Origin: Archegozetes longisetosus | Taxonomy: Eukaryota > Arthropoda > Arachnida > Sarcoptiformes > Trhypochthoniidae | Length of the DNA: 64,000 nucleotides | Direction: 5' to 3' | NCBI GenBank assembly: GCA_018873245.2 | Contig: JAEMBT020000009.1 | Coordinates: forward strand, 12,931,112 to 12,995,111 | Shown here: positions 12,146 through 24,447 of the stretch, piece after piece | Position numbering within the stretch: position 1 is the first letter of the stretch | How the letters are laid out: each line of letters begins with the position of its first letter | Notes under the pieces: model-generated | Database searches by the model: none | The model's input: only the letters and a program-made list of their open reading frames with translations | What the model was told of the DNA's origin: nothing | Program-made: the position numbers and the translations under genes

Positions 12146-14078
12146 TTTGTGTAATTTTATATTTGCTCGTATATTACACAAAATAAAGCTTTTAAGAGTT
12201 GTTTTGAGTAATTATTAGAATTAAATGCGAGTGCATTCACATAATCTAATTACTTAAAATCAAATCAAGCTCACAAAATAGTATTCAATGAAAATCTTAC
12301 ATATCTATAAAGCTGTTTAAAATGTTTAAAATTTTCACATAAATCAAAATCTTGAACTTATTCTGAACAAATTTTCTTCTAACTAAAAATATTGTTAAAC
12401 TCTAATAATGATCTCATGCTAAAGTGTAATATTTTAATAACAAAGTGTGAAACTTCTATAGATCATACGTCTATAGATTTTATTTAGGAGTAACTGATAT
12501 TACTCGTGATTGAAATTCTTTAAATCTATAGGTATTCGAGGAATGCATTGCACAAACTATTACAAGAAATAGTTCAAACGTCTTAAAATCTCCATGGGAT
12601 AGTTTGAACTGCAATTTTTGAGAGAAATATTTGATTGAATAAGCTCATATTATTAGGATTATCACTAAATATTCAAGATCAAGTATTAAAATTCTAAAGT
12701 GTTAAAATAAGCAAGCACGAGTTTAAAACGCACTTATTAAGTAAAAAAGCAAGCAAATAAGTAAAAACTAATTTTCTGCTCTTTAATTATAGTTTTCTAC
12801 TAAATTAATATTTCAGGTACTGAATAATTTAGTAATAGTTAAATAATTGATTATAATTAGTGTTAAGTGAGTTGTGGTTCATAGCAATCAATTTACGAAT
12901 GAATGAATGAAAGTGACGTGTCGTACCCCAAACGAAAATAGAGAAGCAAATCAAGTAAGACATGAAGAGGCAGAAGAAGAGAATCAAATAAAAGGTCTAA
13001 TAAACAAGATAAATGAGAAACTATGACGTCCGATAAGCTATGAATGAATGCGAAGGGCATGTCATTCAAGTATTGCTTTCAAGTGTTTGCTAACTTTGAT
13101 TCCAAACTTTTGCCTCACCTCAAGACTTGAATCTACTGAGCAAATATTGAATGAGTTGAAAACAACTGATATTCATATTGAAACGACCGGCATCTGCAAG
13201 AGGCCAATGAATTAGTATTATGAACAATTATAGTGAAATACTTGAACCGCCGCAACTAAACGCAAGCACTACATCAAACCGACACTTACTGTTTAGCGAT
13301 ACATCACAAATGCATCTCTAATCAAACTAATTTTCACTTATAAATAAAAGATAAAATAAGATATAATTAATCTAACAATCTTTCAAAATAATATTAGATT
13401 AAATCCGCAATTAATTATTACATTTGCTCGAGTAGTTTAAATTCATAAATATACAATCGCAATGAAAAATAGGGATATGCTGTTAATGATTGTCAGAAAA
13501 ATAGAATAACAAATTCTCATTTCATTTTTCATTATTTTCAATAAAGTCTAAATTACGGTAATTTATGAAATAAAAATTACATTATAAATAAACTTTTTTA
13601 AGTAGAATAGTATCCTTACAGTTGTCAAAAGTGAGTTGAATTTTGTGAGAACCAGCAAATTATAACTTTGTTTCCAAATGAAGATCTCAAAACTGAGCCG
13701 AAGAGTAATTTGCTCAAAACATTTTGATGAATACAAATATAATAATTCATCTAAAAAGATTAGACTTATTTACTGAAAACATTTTCGATTTATTTTCTGT
13801 GCTAATTGATTTTCTATTAAATATTCAAGATATAACTTTCAAAATCTCATTTAATATGCAAAGAAAAAGATTTTAAAATGTTCTCACTGATGCGATCCAT
13901 ACTGTGAGATCAAAAACAGCTTTCAAGGATTTGATCTCACAATAGCTTATATTTAGGAAAATAAACAGAACATAAAAAGTTTTGTGAAAATAATCCTTAA
14001 TTGTGGGTCAGTCGCAATGATGACCCAATAATGGGTTAAAGTGTTAAAAATAGGGTAGTAGGGCAATTATCGAGTACG
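12146..14078. other. non-coding stretch
   Basis: No gene, RNA or clear repeat structure seen. A short GAATGAATGAATGAAAG run lies at about 12896-12912. Confidence 0.4.
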
Positions 14079-14337
14079 TGTTGGTCAGTTAGTGACCAAC
14101 ATTGATACTTATGGAAAATTCCACTGATTTTGTAAACAACTTTCTGTCCGTATATAAGGAGTGACAAAATAGTCACTCTTGACTTCCCGAACAATCGTGA
14201 AAGTTGTCTCTTAACATTGTTCTCTACTTATAACCTCTAATCTCTGTGTATAAACTGTTTTTGTCTTAAATAAAATTACTAATACCCAAAAAGTAGTTGT
14301 TTATTTCGTCGAATACAAGAAAACTTCTAAACGAAAT
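14079..14337 (+). mobile_element. possible solo LTR
   Basis: The segment begins TGTTGGTCAGTTAGTGACCA, an inverted start typical of LTRs. It has a TATATAAGG promoter-like box at 14151-14159 and an AATAAA signal at 14269-14274, and is followed by TGGTATCACA (14339-14348), which resembles a primer-binding site after an LTR. No second LTR or gag/pol sequence was seen nearby, and the exact 3' end and a target duplication are uncertain. Confidence 0.35.
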
Positions 14338-14348
14338 CTGGTATCACA

Positions 14349-15850
14349 ATACGTTTAATTTACTCGAAAAAGTTTACTCATAAAATGATCTCATATTCAA
14401 CAATTTATATATAAGATGAGATTTTATTTATATTTTCTACATCATGATCCATATTCTTGACTTTGTGTTGTAGTTTAGGTTATTCTGTCTTAAAACAGCT
14501 AATTATTTTTAAATATCGTAGAAAAATAATCAAAAACGTTAAAGCATTCAAATGTTGAAAACAATGTTGATTACATTTTTTGATTTTAAAGTGCAACATT
14601 GAAATAATTTTTTATTTGTGTTGTTAATATGTCTATAAAGCTTTTTTGATCAACTTCTCGATCTACATATCAATTAGTATATAAAATGAAAAATTGAATA
14701 AACTATTCATATTTACCACATTTAATTAACTATCATTTACTTGCTCTCAATCTATTGATTGTCTCAACTATAACACTAAAACCAATCCCTTAGCGCCGTT
14801 GAAATTATGGGCTGAAGGCAAACCTTAAGTGACAATGTGTATGCCATATGTCTTTAATCTGATTTAACCAAAACATGTGTTCATAAACAACATAACATTA
14901 ATTATGCATACTTTTAACCCCTTATTAATATTGTGATTCATTTTGTGATAATGAAATTTGAGTGAAAATAAAAATAGAATGCAGTACTTACAGTCCTATT
15001 GATTGATAATTAAAATATGTGTCTTAGAGAGGTATCAACTATTCAAATGCTTACAAAACATAATGACATTTGTCACACTTGTAAATTATGTGAGAGTAGT
15101 TTTTGGCTCATTCAAAAATTAAAACTCCTTCTCCCTAACACGACTAAATCAAATACAATTAAGTATACGTTCTGTAATAATCATTTTCAAATTATATATA
15201 GTAATATTATTATTATTAACATTTATTTATAAAACACATCTACATATATATCAAATGTGACCCTAATTATAATATTTGTTAGAAACACTGTCAAATCATT
15301 TTATAAATTGATTAAACAAATGGGTTAAAGTAGTGATACACTAATCAAATAATTAGAGACGAAATGATTAAAACAGAAACAATTGAAAAATGAATTAAAC
15401 ACATTTTAATTGAGAATTAAGATTAGACGGTTAGGTTGCACTATTCTGGCACAACTAAAATACTTACATATGTACACAAATTTATTTGTTTTATATTTTT
15501 ATTTGTTTTTTAAACTTATTTAAATTTTTTTTAATTTGTGTTTATTTTTTAAAATTTATTTTATTTTTTAGTTTTTTAAAAGTTTTAGTTTAAAATTAAC
15601 AAAAGTAAAAATAATAAAAATAGTGATAATAATATTAATATTAATAAAAATAATAAAAATAATAAAAAGTGAAAATAGTAATAATAATAAAGATAAAAAT
15701 ATCACAAATTAATTTGAAATATCACGAATTAATATCACAATTACAAATTTGGCGCTAAATTTATGTAATATTTTTCAGGACGTAATCTGTGTACATAAGT
15801 AAGTTTTTGAGTTGTGCCGGAATAGTGTAATCTAACCGATTAGACTATAT
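14349..15850. other. non-coding stretch
   Basis: No gene recognised. Extremely AT-rich low-complexity DNA lies at 15490-15730. A short segment at 14785-14825 (AATCCCTTAGCGCCGTTGAA) resembles 9711-9745, which suggests a small dispersed repeat. Confidence 0.4.
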
Positions 15851-15854
15851 ATGC

Positions 15855-16580
15855 AAAACCTCTCACTGTTTTTATTGACGAGTCTGTCACTTGCAAAAAT
15901 AACGTCAACAAAACACATTACGACCGATCATTCAAAACAAAATACAAAAGATTGACAAAATTATTGGAAAAGGGATTCGTCTTCCAGTCATTAATGCCTT
16001 ATCTCAAAACGAATTTTTGATAATTAGAGAGCTAACTACTTATATAACAAAAATTAATTCACGAATATTTGAACAATATTTCGAAAAACAACTAATGCCT
16101 GAATTGCCCCAAATTCAATCATCATTTACGAAAACTACGCTGTTCACAGGTGACGATACAATAAAACCCCGACACAAGGTACAAACATTGAATCAATTAA
16201 ACAATGGCTTATAAACAATATTTCTTTTGATAATAATTTAAACAAAAAAACAATTATTAGAAACAGTTCGCCAAAATCCAATTAGACCTCGTTATTATGC
16301 CAACGACAAAAAAATTTGGGTGTCACCCCTTCGTCTGCCTCCTTACTGGTGTCATTTGAATCCGTCTGAAGTGATTTGAAGCACTTGAAAAAAAATAGTT
16401 GGACACAAGAATTTCAATCAGTCTCGAAGAATACCGAAAATTCTTGTCAAATAGTTTGAACGTAATAATTTGTAGTACTGTTGGAAATACAATTAGAAAA
16501 ATAGTTAGACTTTCGAATCGAAGTACTGGCAACAGTTTGATATCTTTAATCTTCCTAATGATTGTGAACATAACTATATT
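15855..16580 (+). pseudogene. IS630/Tc1-type transposase remnant
   Basis: Broken plus-strand pieces of a DDE transposase. VFIDES near 15870 looks like the first catalytic-Asp segment. At 16060-16105 is FEQYFEKQLMPELPQ. At 16250-16360 is a segment like KKxLLETVRQNP, then LRLPPYWCHLNPSEVI, the widely conserved LPPYHCxLNPIE motif with the final catalytic Glu. Many stops and frame changes interrupt it. I recognise the superfamily from the LPPY-LNP motif; no terminal repeats were identified. Confidence 0.7.
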
Positions 16581-17077
16581 TTAATTATAGTCATAATTAA
16601 ATGAATTTTAATATTATTAAACCATGTACCACGTCAATATGTTTCACTGTAATGCCTGTTGTGTGACGTTTGAGGTTTGCGTTCAGTCACGTGATTGTAA
16701 ACTCCCAAACGTTTGGTTATAAGAGATACATCCGATTTAATAAATTATTATTTCTTCTAATTTACAAGTGATTAATGTGAGTATTTGATTATAAAGTTAA
16801 TACTCTTAGACTATTACTCTTTTTTATGTATACTCAACAGCATACTTAAAGCAACAACTATTGTGTCGATAGAAAAATAATTAAGATCAATAAATATAGC
16901 TGAATACTAATTCAGACAAAAAGAATATTTTTGTTTGAATTAAGTCCAGACCAGGTTTATCAAACATTAGTAAAACGATACTAAATAAACTGGTGAGCGA
17001 TACTATTAATAGTTGTAAAAGTAGTAATAGGTTGCAATGCATACCTATAAATACGTTGATATTTGGTTGTACACTCA

Positions 17078-17290
17078 TGGCGGTATAAATTTGTCTATTG
17101 CATTTGTATAAAAGAACTTATTTTTTAAACAAATGTGTCAACTAATAATCCTCTACTATGTATTAAAAACACTTTCTATATCGAATTCAATAAATTATTT
17201 CTAATCCATAATTAAAAACCTTCGAGTTAATGCATTTCTTCGAAAAGTAGGTTCAAATGAAAGCATTAATGAGCAAATTTATACCGCCAC
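17078..17290. mobile_element. 213 bp MITE with GGCGGTATAAATTTG ends
   Basis: The left end reads TGGCGGTATAAATTTGTCTA and the reverse complement of the right end reads TGGCGGTATAAATTTGCTCA. The match extends imperfectly to about 35 bp. The interior is AT-rich and non-coding. Confidence 0.6.
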
Positions 17291-17329
17291 AAGTTTACAC
17301 AAGAGTATAAGGAATTGTCTAACATTCAA

Positions 17330-17545
17330 CAGTGTCGTAGGCAGAATTTTTGGTCTTGGGGCCTAAAGTTTAAACTGAAATGCTCTGATTTGTTGTGAAG
17401 AACGCGTTTTCAAATTCAAATATTTGTTAATTAGCTTCAAATCTTAGATTAATGTCCAAAGATAAGCAACTAATTGATGCATTAATATAAATACGATCTC
17501 AAAGTATTTTGTCAGATTTTATATTTAGATGTATTCATATTAGAC
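17330..17545 (+). repeat. hAT-like MITE family, copy A (truncated)
   Basis: Starts CAGTGTCGTAGGCAGAATTT and shares the body (GCTCTGATTTGTTG, AAGCAACTAATTGATGCATT, TTTTGTCAGATTT) with copies at 33747-34011 and 44086-44350. The first bases resemble hAT termini of the CAGTGGCGTAG type. The right end of this copy appears to be missing. Confidence 0.6.
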
Positions 17546-17996
17546 GAGAGTAGAGTTAGTAACATACGAATCTAACACTAATAGTTTTACTTATGACTAA
17601 AATGTATTTGCTTCACTGCAAACTTTAGAAGTGAAAATTTCTCAAACCAGCTTTTAATGCGATATTGATAGTAAAATATGCATTAACAGTGCAGTGTTGT
17701 TAGAGAATGGCAAAATGCTCACTAAAAATAATTATATAAACAACAGATTGTTGATACATCTTAATAAATCCTACACTTGAAGGTGAACTACTAGCAGGAA
17801 AACATACTTATTTTAAGTGTTGAATCAAGACGTGATTTCTTCCGTATTAATTGTTTACTCTTTGTTCAAACTATTACGTACTAAGTAAGCTTCAAAACTA
17901 GTTTCATTATATTTGGTAGTATTAAGCTTTAAGAGAGGTATGATATGTTCAACGAATGTAGTAAATTTATTGTATTTGAATTATGTAGATTATCTA

Positions 17997-20900
17997 ATGC
18001 AAACGACGTCTGATATGTCTACAATTAACACAGCCGAAACAGCGACAACGGTTAACACCACTTCAGCGATGGCAATTGGAGGAAAAATTGAGGATTTGAA
18101 AAGTAAGATATTGACATCTGTAAGTAATATGCAAACACTTAGAAGCCACATTGAAAGGCAAAGAATATCGGAATAATTAATGATGTTATTAATATGAAAG
18201 ATATAAATCAAAATACTCTTCTACATTTGGCGGCGAAAAATGGTGATGAGGAAATAGTGAAAGCATTACTAATCAATGGAACTGATGTTAATGTTACTGA
18301 CATGAGTGGTTGGACACCTCTACACATGGCTGCTCGTAATGAGAAACCTGATATCGTCAGACTTCTTCTCGATAGAGGTGCTGACGTCAATGCTAAACAA
18401 CAGGATGAGTGGACACCTCTACACATGGCTACTCGTTATAATGAGAAACCTGATATCGTGAGACTTCTCGATAGAGGTGCTGACGTCAATGCTAAACAAC
18501 AGGATGAGTGGACACCTCTACACATGGCTACTCGTTATAATGAGAAACCTGATATCGTGAGACTTCTTCTCGATAGAGGTGCTGACGTCAATGCTAAACA
18601 ACAGGATGAGTGGACACCTCTACACATGGCTACTCATAATGAGAAACCTGATATCGTGAGACTTCTTCTCGATAGAGGTGCTGACGTCAATGCTAATGAA
18701 AAGGATGAGTGGACACCTCTACACATGGCTACTCATAATGAGAAACCTGATATCGTGAGACTTCTTCTCGATAGAGGTGCTGACGTCAATGCGAAGGATA
18801 AGGTTGAGTAGACACCTCTACACCAAGCTGCTCGTTATAATGAGAAACCTGATATCGTGAGACTTCTTCTCGATAGAGGTGCTGACGTCAATGCGAAGGA
18901 TAAGGTTGAGTGGACACCTCTACACATGGCTGCTCGTTATAATGAGAAACCTGATATCGTGAGACTTCTTCTCGATAGAGGTGCTGACGTCAATGCTAAA
19001 CAACAGGATGAGGGGACACCTCTACACATGGCTACTCATAATGAGAAACCTGATATCGTGAGACTTCTTCTCGATAGAGGTGCTGACGTCAATGCTAAAC
19101 AACAGGATGAGGGGACACCTCTACACATGGCTACTCATAATGAGAAACCTGATATCGTGAGACTTCTTCTCGATAGAGGTGCTGATGTATACGTTAAAAC
19201 TATTTCTGGTCACACATCGTTAGAGTTGGCAGATAAATCAGAGATAGTAATGCTTATTTTGGATAAATTAGCTGCTCTAAATAATATTACGCCTATACAT
19301 GCTGCTGCCAGATATGGTTTATTAGAAACACTCAAACTTTTCAGGGATGAAGATCTTAATATTAAGGATAATGACGGCAATACCCCTTTACATTGGGCCG
19401 CTAAAGAGGGTAAATTGGATGTCATAAGACTTCTCATAGAAAAATCTTCTAGCATTGATGCAAATAAGTATCTTGATCGTAAACCTCTGCACCTAGCTGC
19501 TGAAAGCGGTCGATTGAATGTGGTCGCACTTCTTCTTGATAAAGGTTCTGACATTAATGCAAGAGAAAAGAACAATTGGTCACCTTTGCACTTTGCTGTT
19601 GCAAACAGTAACTTGGATTTAGTTCGATTTCTAATCGGTAAAGGTGCTGATCTTAATGCTATAACAAATTATGGAAAAACCTCGATTGATATTGCCAAAC
19701 AAAAGAATTATGTGAAAATTGTGCAAATTCTAATCAATGAAAACTTATTTGATGGTGTGAAAAACGAAGATATAAGTAAAATTAAAGACTCTCTTTCTAA
19801 AGGTGCTGATATCAATGCTAAAGGAAATAATGATTGGTCACCTTTACACTTTGCTGTTAAACAGGGTAACCTCAATTTGATTGAGCTTCTCCTGAGTTAT
19901 GGTGCTTATATTGATGCAAAAACTAAGTTTGGATTGACACCTTTACATTTTGCCGTTAACAATAATAATTACAATGAAGTTAAGCTATTTGTAGATAAAG
20001 AAGCTAAAGTTAATGCTAAAGACAATGATGGTTGGACACCTTTGCATTGGACTGTTCAAAGTGGTAATTCCGGTTTAGCCAAACTACTTGTAGGAAAAGG
20101 TGCTGACGTTGAGGCTAAAGATAATTTTGGTTCAACTCCCCTATACTATGCTGCTAAAGAAGGCAAACTGGATATTGTTAAGTTGCTTCTAGACAACCGA
20201 GCTAACGTGAATATTGTGCAAAGGGATGGTAGAACATCTTTACACTGGGCAGCTTATAATGGTCATTTGGATGTGGTGAAATTTCTAGTGGAAAAAAATG
20301 CTGACATTAATGTTGCTGATAAGAATGGAAAAACACCTAAAGACTTTGCTGTTCAATCTGGTATTAGTTCTGATGTAATAAAATTTTTAGAGCAAGCACA
20401 AGCAGATTATCTCAGAACATCCACGGTTAGCAGCAAATCGATCAACACGAATCAAACTATTACAACCGAAATATTTGTAGCTACTTCAAGCACAACCAGT
20501 TCACCTATAACTACAATTTCAAGTCTTGAACGCTTAAGGAATGAGTTATTAAGAAGTGTAAAAAACAATGATATTCAGAAGGCCAGAGACTGCATTGAGA
20601 AGTTAAACAAATGGATGGTAGAACACCTATACACTGGGCAGCCCTCAATGGGCATTTGGATTTGGTCAAATTTCTCATAGAAAAACATGCTGATATTAAT
20701 GCTATTGACAAGAATGATTGGACACCTTTGCACTTTGCTGTTGAAAAAGGAAGCTTGGATATAGCTAGATTTCTTTTAGATAATGATGCTGTTGTTAATG
20801 CGAAAAACAAGTATGGTCTGACACCTCTAGCATTAACAGATAATTCAGAGTTGATACAACTTCTTGTTAATAAACTAGCTACATTGGACAATACAACACC

Positions 20901-22116
20901 TTTGCATGCTGCCGTCAAATACGGAACATTGAAAGCAGTAGAACTTTACATTAACACTGATATTAATGCCAAGGATAAGTATGGCTCAACACCTTTACAC
21001 TTTGCTGCTCAAAGAGGTAGCTTAGACATGGTCAGACTTCTTATAAATAAAGGTGCCAGAGTTAAAGCAAGAAACAAGAATGGTCTGACACCTCTAGAAT
21101 TGGCAAATAATCCAGAGATAATAAATCTGATTGTGAATCAATTAGCTACATTGGACAACATAACATCATTACATGCTGCCATCAAATACGGAACATTAAG
21201 GGCTGTAAAATATTTTATAAACGCGGATCTTAAATCCAAGGATAAGTACGGCGCGACGCCTTTGCATTTTGCTGCTGAAAGAGGTGACTTGGATGTTGTC
21301 AGACTACTTATAGATCAAGGTGCTGACTTTAATAGCAAACAGAAGAATGGTAATACACCTTTACACTTGGCTTCACAATATGGTAAACTTGATGTAGTAA
21401 AACTCCTTCTTGATAGAGGTGCTAACATTCATGCTAAAGGAAATCAAGATTTGACTCCTTTGCACTATGCTGCTCTCAATGATCATTTAGATATAATCAA
21501 GCTACTGATTGAAAAGGGAGCTGACATTAACGCTGAAGGATATGGTGGCCAAAAGCCATTGGATATTGCCAAGAAATACAATTCCAAAGATGCAATAGGA
21601 TTATTAAAGCAAGAACAGGAAAGAAGCAGAAGTTCTACTACTGCAGTTGCTAGGACAATTCGTTCCCGCCGTCATATTGACATGGTAGCGAGTAGTACTC
21701 CAAAGACGGATTCTTTCATAAACGATTTATTTGTATGGGCTATTGGTGGATTGTTTGGTCAAGGTATTCCTGCCTTAACTTCTACACAACAACGAGACAT
21801 ATATGATAGCTCATCAAATTTCTCACAAATTCATGTCAATGGTACACTATTATTACTAGATGTATTTATTAGAAAAATCAAAAGTGAAACGTACACATTC
21901 ACTCGATCTCTGTCCTTATTAGAAGTTCAAGTCAATGCATTAAGCATTACAGAAGAATTCGGAAAACTATTGAGTTCTATCAGTAACATACCAGCAGATG
22001 AAATGATTGATCTCGCAGAAGTACAATCACATATATACAAAGCTATTATGAGCGACAATCGTAATAAAATTCCAGAAATACTACTCTCGTATGTAGAAAA
22101 GCTTCAAAAATGTTGA
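17997..22116 (+). pseudogene. ankyrin-repeat gene with latrotoxin-like C-terminus, disrupted
   Basis: An intronless reading frame of about 4.1 kb. A short non-repetitive N-terminal part (17997-18176) is followed by two blocks of 33-34-residue ankyrin repeats (TPLHxAA, LLLDRGADVNA): about 18200-20390 and 20610-21600. Ser/Thr-rich linkers follow each block. After the second block come a dibasic RSRR site (about 21661-21672), a hydrophobic segment (AIGGLFGQGIP) and about 130 residues ending at the TGA after 22113. This C-terminal part resembles the latrotoxin C-terminal domain known from spider latrotoxins and from ankyrin proteins of Wolbachia-type bacteria; that match is from memory and is moderate. 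Breaks: a frame change between 18170 and 18195, an in-frame TAG at 18809-18811 where a repeat normally has Trp, and a frame change near 20600-20612. No signal peptide is seen. The lack of introns suggests bacterial or retro-derived origin. Sequencing indels remain possible for two of the breaks. Confidence 0.7.
18303..19190 (+). repeat. near-identical 99-102 bp tandem array (ankyrin units)
   Basis: About nine consecutive units, each encoding one ankyrin repeat, are almost identical at nucleotide level (GAGAAACCTGATATCGTGAG recurs in nearly every unit). Units are 99 bp, or 102 bp where RYN replaces RN or HN; one unit lacks 3 bp of the LLLDR codons. Repeats outside this array (19200-21600) are diverged. 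This points to recent unequal exchange or conversion. Confidence 0.9.
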
Positions 22117-22491
22117 GATCATTACAAACTGAAACTTTGAATTGCTTTCCAACATATCGTCATTTTTAATATAACAATCCTATATCTTATGTTTTCATGG
22201 ATAACCAAATCATTTACTACCTTTACCAAAATTGTCTGAAAAACAGATAACTATTAAATGTGCTTAAGGAATCTTTCAACAAAGTTCCGGTCTCGAAATT
22301 GATGACTAAGAAACGGCAATTCACTATATCACCAGATCTTTCGTTTTATTTATATCGCTCTAATTCGAATATATGCGTTCTAATTATGAACTGGGGACCT
22401 TGTTAACGTAGTTTAAAAACACTATTTGTCACCATTTTTGGGTTTTATCACATGACCCACCCTTTCACCCACATTTGAACATAAATTGAAG

Positions 22492-22638
22492 ACATCTTAT
22501 GCACCTTTAGTTACTTTCGATGCTGAGAGATCTTTATCTCGTCATAAAAGAAATCTTGAAAACAGTCCCAATTTGTTAATGCAAAATACTGTAAAATTAT
22601 ATATTATCGAGTTGAATAACTATCTTTATAATCACTAA
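22492..22638 (+). pseudogene. hAT transposase C-terminal fragment
   Basis: A 48-codon open segment reads as the hAT dimerisation domain: YAPLVTFDAERSLSRHKR, then NSPNLLMQNTVKLYIIE and a stop. It lies 370 bp downstream of the ankyrin gene. The remainder of the transposase is not visible upstream. Confidence 0.65.
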
Positions 22639-24447
22639 TTTTATAAAAATTTGTTAACACAATAAAATTTTCAATTTGTGAATAAAATTTGACTTTGAAT
22701 AAAATTTTCACAACCGTTTCAAACACCATTTTCCGAATTTTTTTATTACCACTTTACCCACACTTTTTTCAATTTGAAACACCTTCTTTGCCGCTTCTTA
22801 TTGATGACAACTTTCGTTTGAGAGCACTTTAAAATGAAATTATTTTGAAGTTGCACAGAACCCTTCCATTGAAATAACAAATATTCATGTTTAAATTACT
22901 TATTATAAATATCAATAAAACTTTTTGAATTATTTTCATTTTCTCAACATATCTCATATATTCTCAGGAATTGATTTTTTTATTTGTTTCAAACATTTCA
23001 GATGAGAAATACTTAAATAAAAGATAAGAATAGGCAAAGTCTAAACGCGAAGTCTCTTATTTCGGTTTAAATAATTTATCTGGTTTTAAGCGCCGAAATG
23101 ATTTTAACTTTATATTAATATTAACAAAAATTATAACTTATATTCAAACGAGAACTAGATTCATAAACAGTGTTCGAAAAGTTGATAGTCAAGCTAATGA
23201 CAGATCAAATTGATTCGAAAGAATGTGCTCAATCACTTTGAAACGATACATATCAACGAGAAATGAAGTTTAGTTATGTAGACATTCCTATGTAGTCATA
23301 ATGACACATAACGTTAAACTGAAGTTAATTGCGAGCACTATTGCCAACAATGAGTTCGATAGCGAAACTAACTACAGTTGAAGAGATCCATTATTTGAAA
23401 ATTTTGTTAATATTTAATTAATGAGAAAATTGTTAAAACCATTAAATCACTTTTGAATACTTTGAAATGCATCAAAAAATGTTTATCTAAATTGATTTTC
23501 ACTAATCCATACGATGGATCAATTATTTTGCAAACCCAAAATTAGAACACTGTTCGAGTGTTTCACTGTTATTAAATATTTGTTCGATGCCTCAGCTCAT
23601 CAATATTAGAAACTTAAAGACATAATACGTCGATCTCTTAAGATATGATAATTTTTTAACATTATTTCCTAATTCTAAACCGTATATCAATTGAATTGAG
23701 TGTTTAAAAATGTCAATCTTGAACTAGTCTAATCTTTTTATTCTAGACTTTGAGACAAAGGACTTGTCTAACTTTGAGCGTAAATTTGCCCTATCTAAAA
23801 AACCTAACCTAAGCAAACTTCTTAGGGCTATTCCTTGTGTAAAAAAATTAATGCAAAATATCGGTAAAAATACTTGCACAAGTAACATTTTATCAACTCT
23901 GACAGATTGTACAAGTTCAGAAACCTTATGGGGGTGATCAGGTAATTAATGTATTTTATTTGAATCTAAATTTGAGATGTTTAAATATGTTTATTATTAG
24001 TTGATTGCATAATTAACGAATTAAGTGAACAATTTTTTCATTGAAGCAATAGTTTAACATTTCTTTCTATTAATAGGCATCTCAAGCAAATAATGAATGC
24101 GCTCAATGCTATACTTAAAGTTTATACTGAAAACATTTTTAATTAAATTTTAAAATTAAAGTTCAAAACAAATCATTCTGTTGAAATTCAATACTTCATT
24201 TCAAACATAATGTGAAGCGAAGTAAGAATACTCTACATAATAAGTTGAGACAAACCGACAAGTTTGATAATAAGTTTAATAACAATGTAATTGATTCTAT
24301 TTTTGTCGAAATTTAGCACGAAATTATTGCTTATTATTGTTTTGTTCAATACAAGAGTAATTACAATCACATTAGTTTTAAAAAACTTTACAATCATTTA
24401 TTGACTGGACATTTGGGTTAATATAAATAATGAGCAAAGTTATAAAC
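22639..24447. other. non-coding intergenic stretch
   Basis: No gene recognised. 24206-24340 resembles the flank of the decayed myosin fragment at 3600-3720. A 64-codon non-ATG open segment at 23745-23939 is unassigned. Confidence 0.4.

Noticed and set aside
15490..15730. Possible gene or RNA in a very AT-rich block
   Set aside because: Simple sequence of TTTATTTT and AATAATAAAAA type only.
18303..19190. CRISPR-like array
   Set aside because: Repeats are 99-102 bp, contiguous and coding for ankyrin units; there are no spacers.
17997..22116. Bacterial contamination as source of the ankyrin gene
   Set aside because: The flanks carry arthropod-type transposon sequence (hAT-like MITE, hAT fragment) and no bacterial gene neighbours, and intron-containing animal genes follow on the same sequence. 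Integration into the host genome is the simpler reading.
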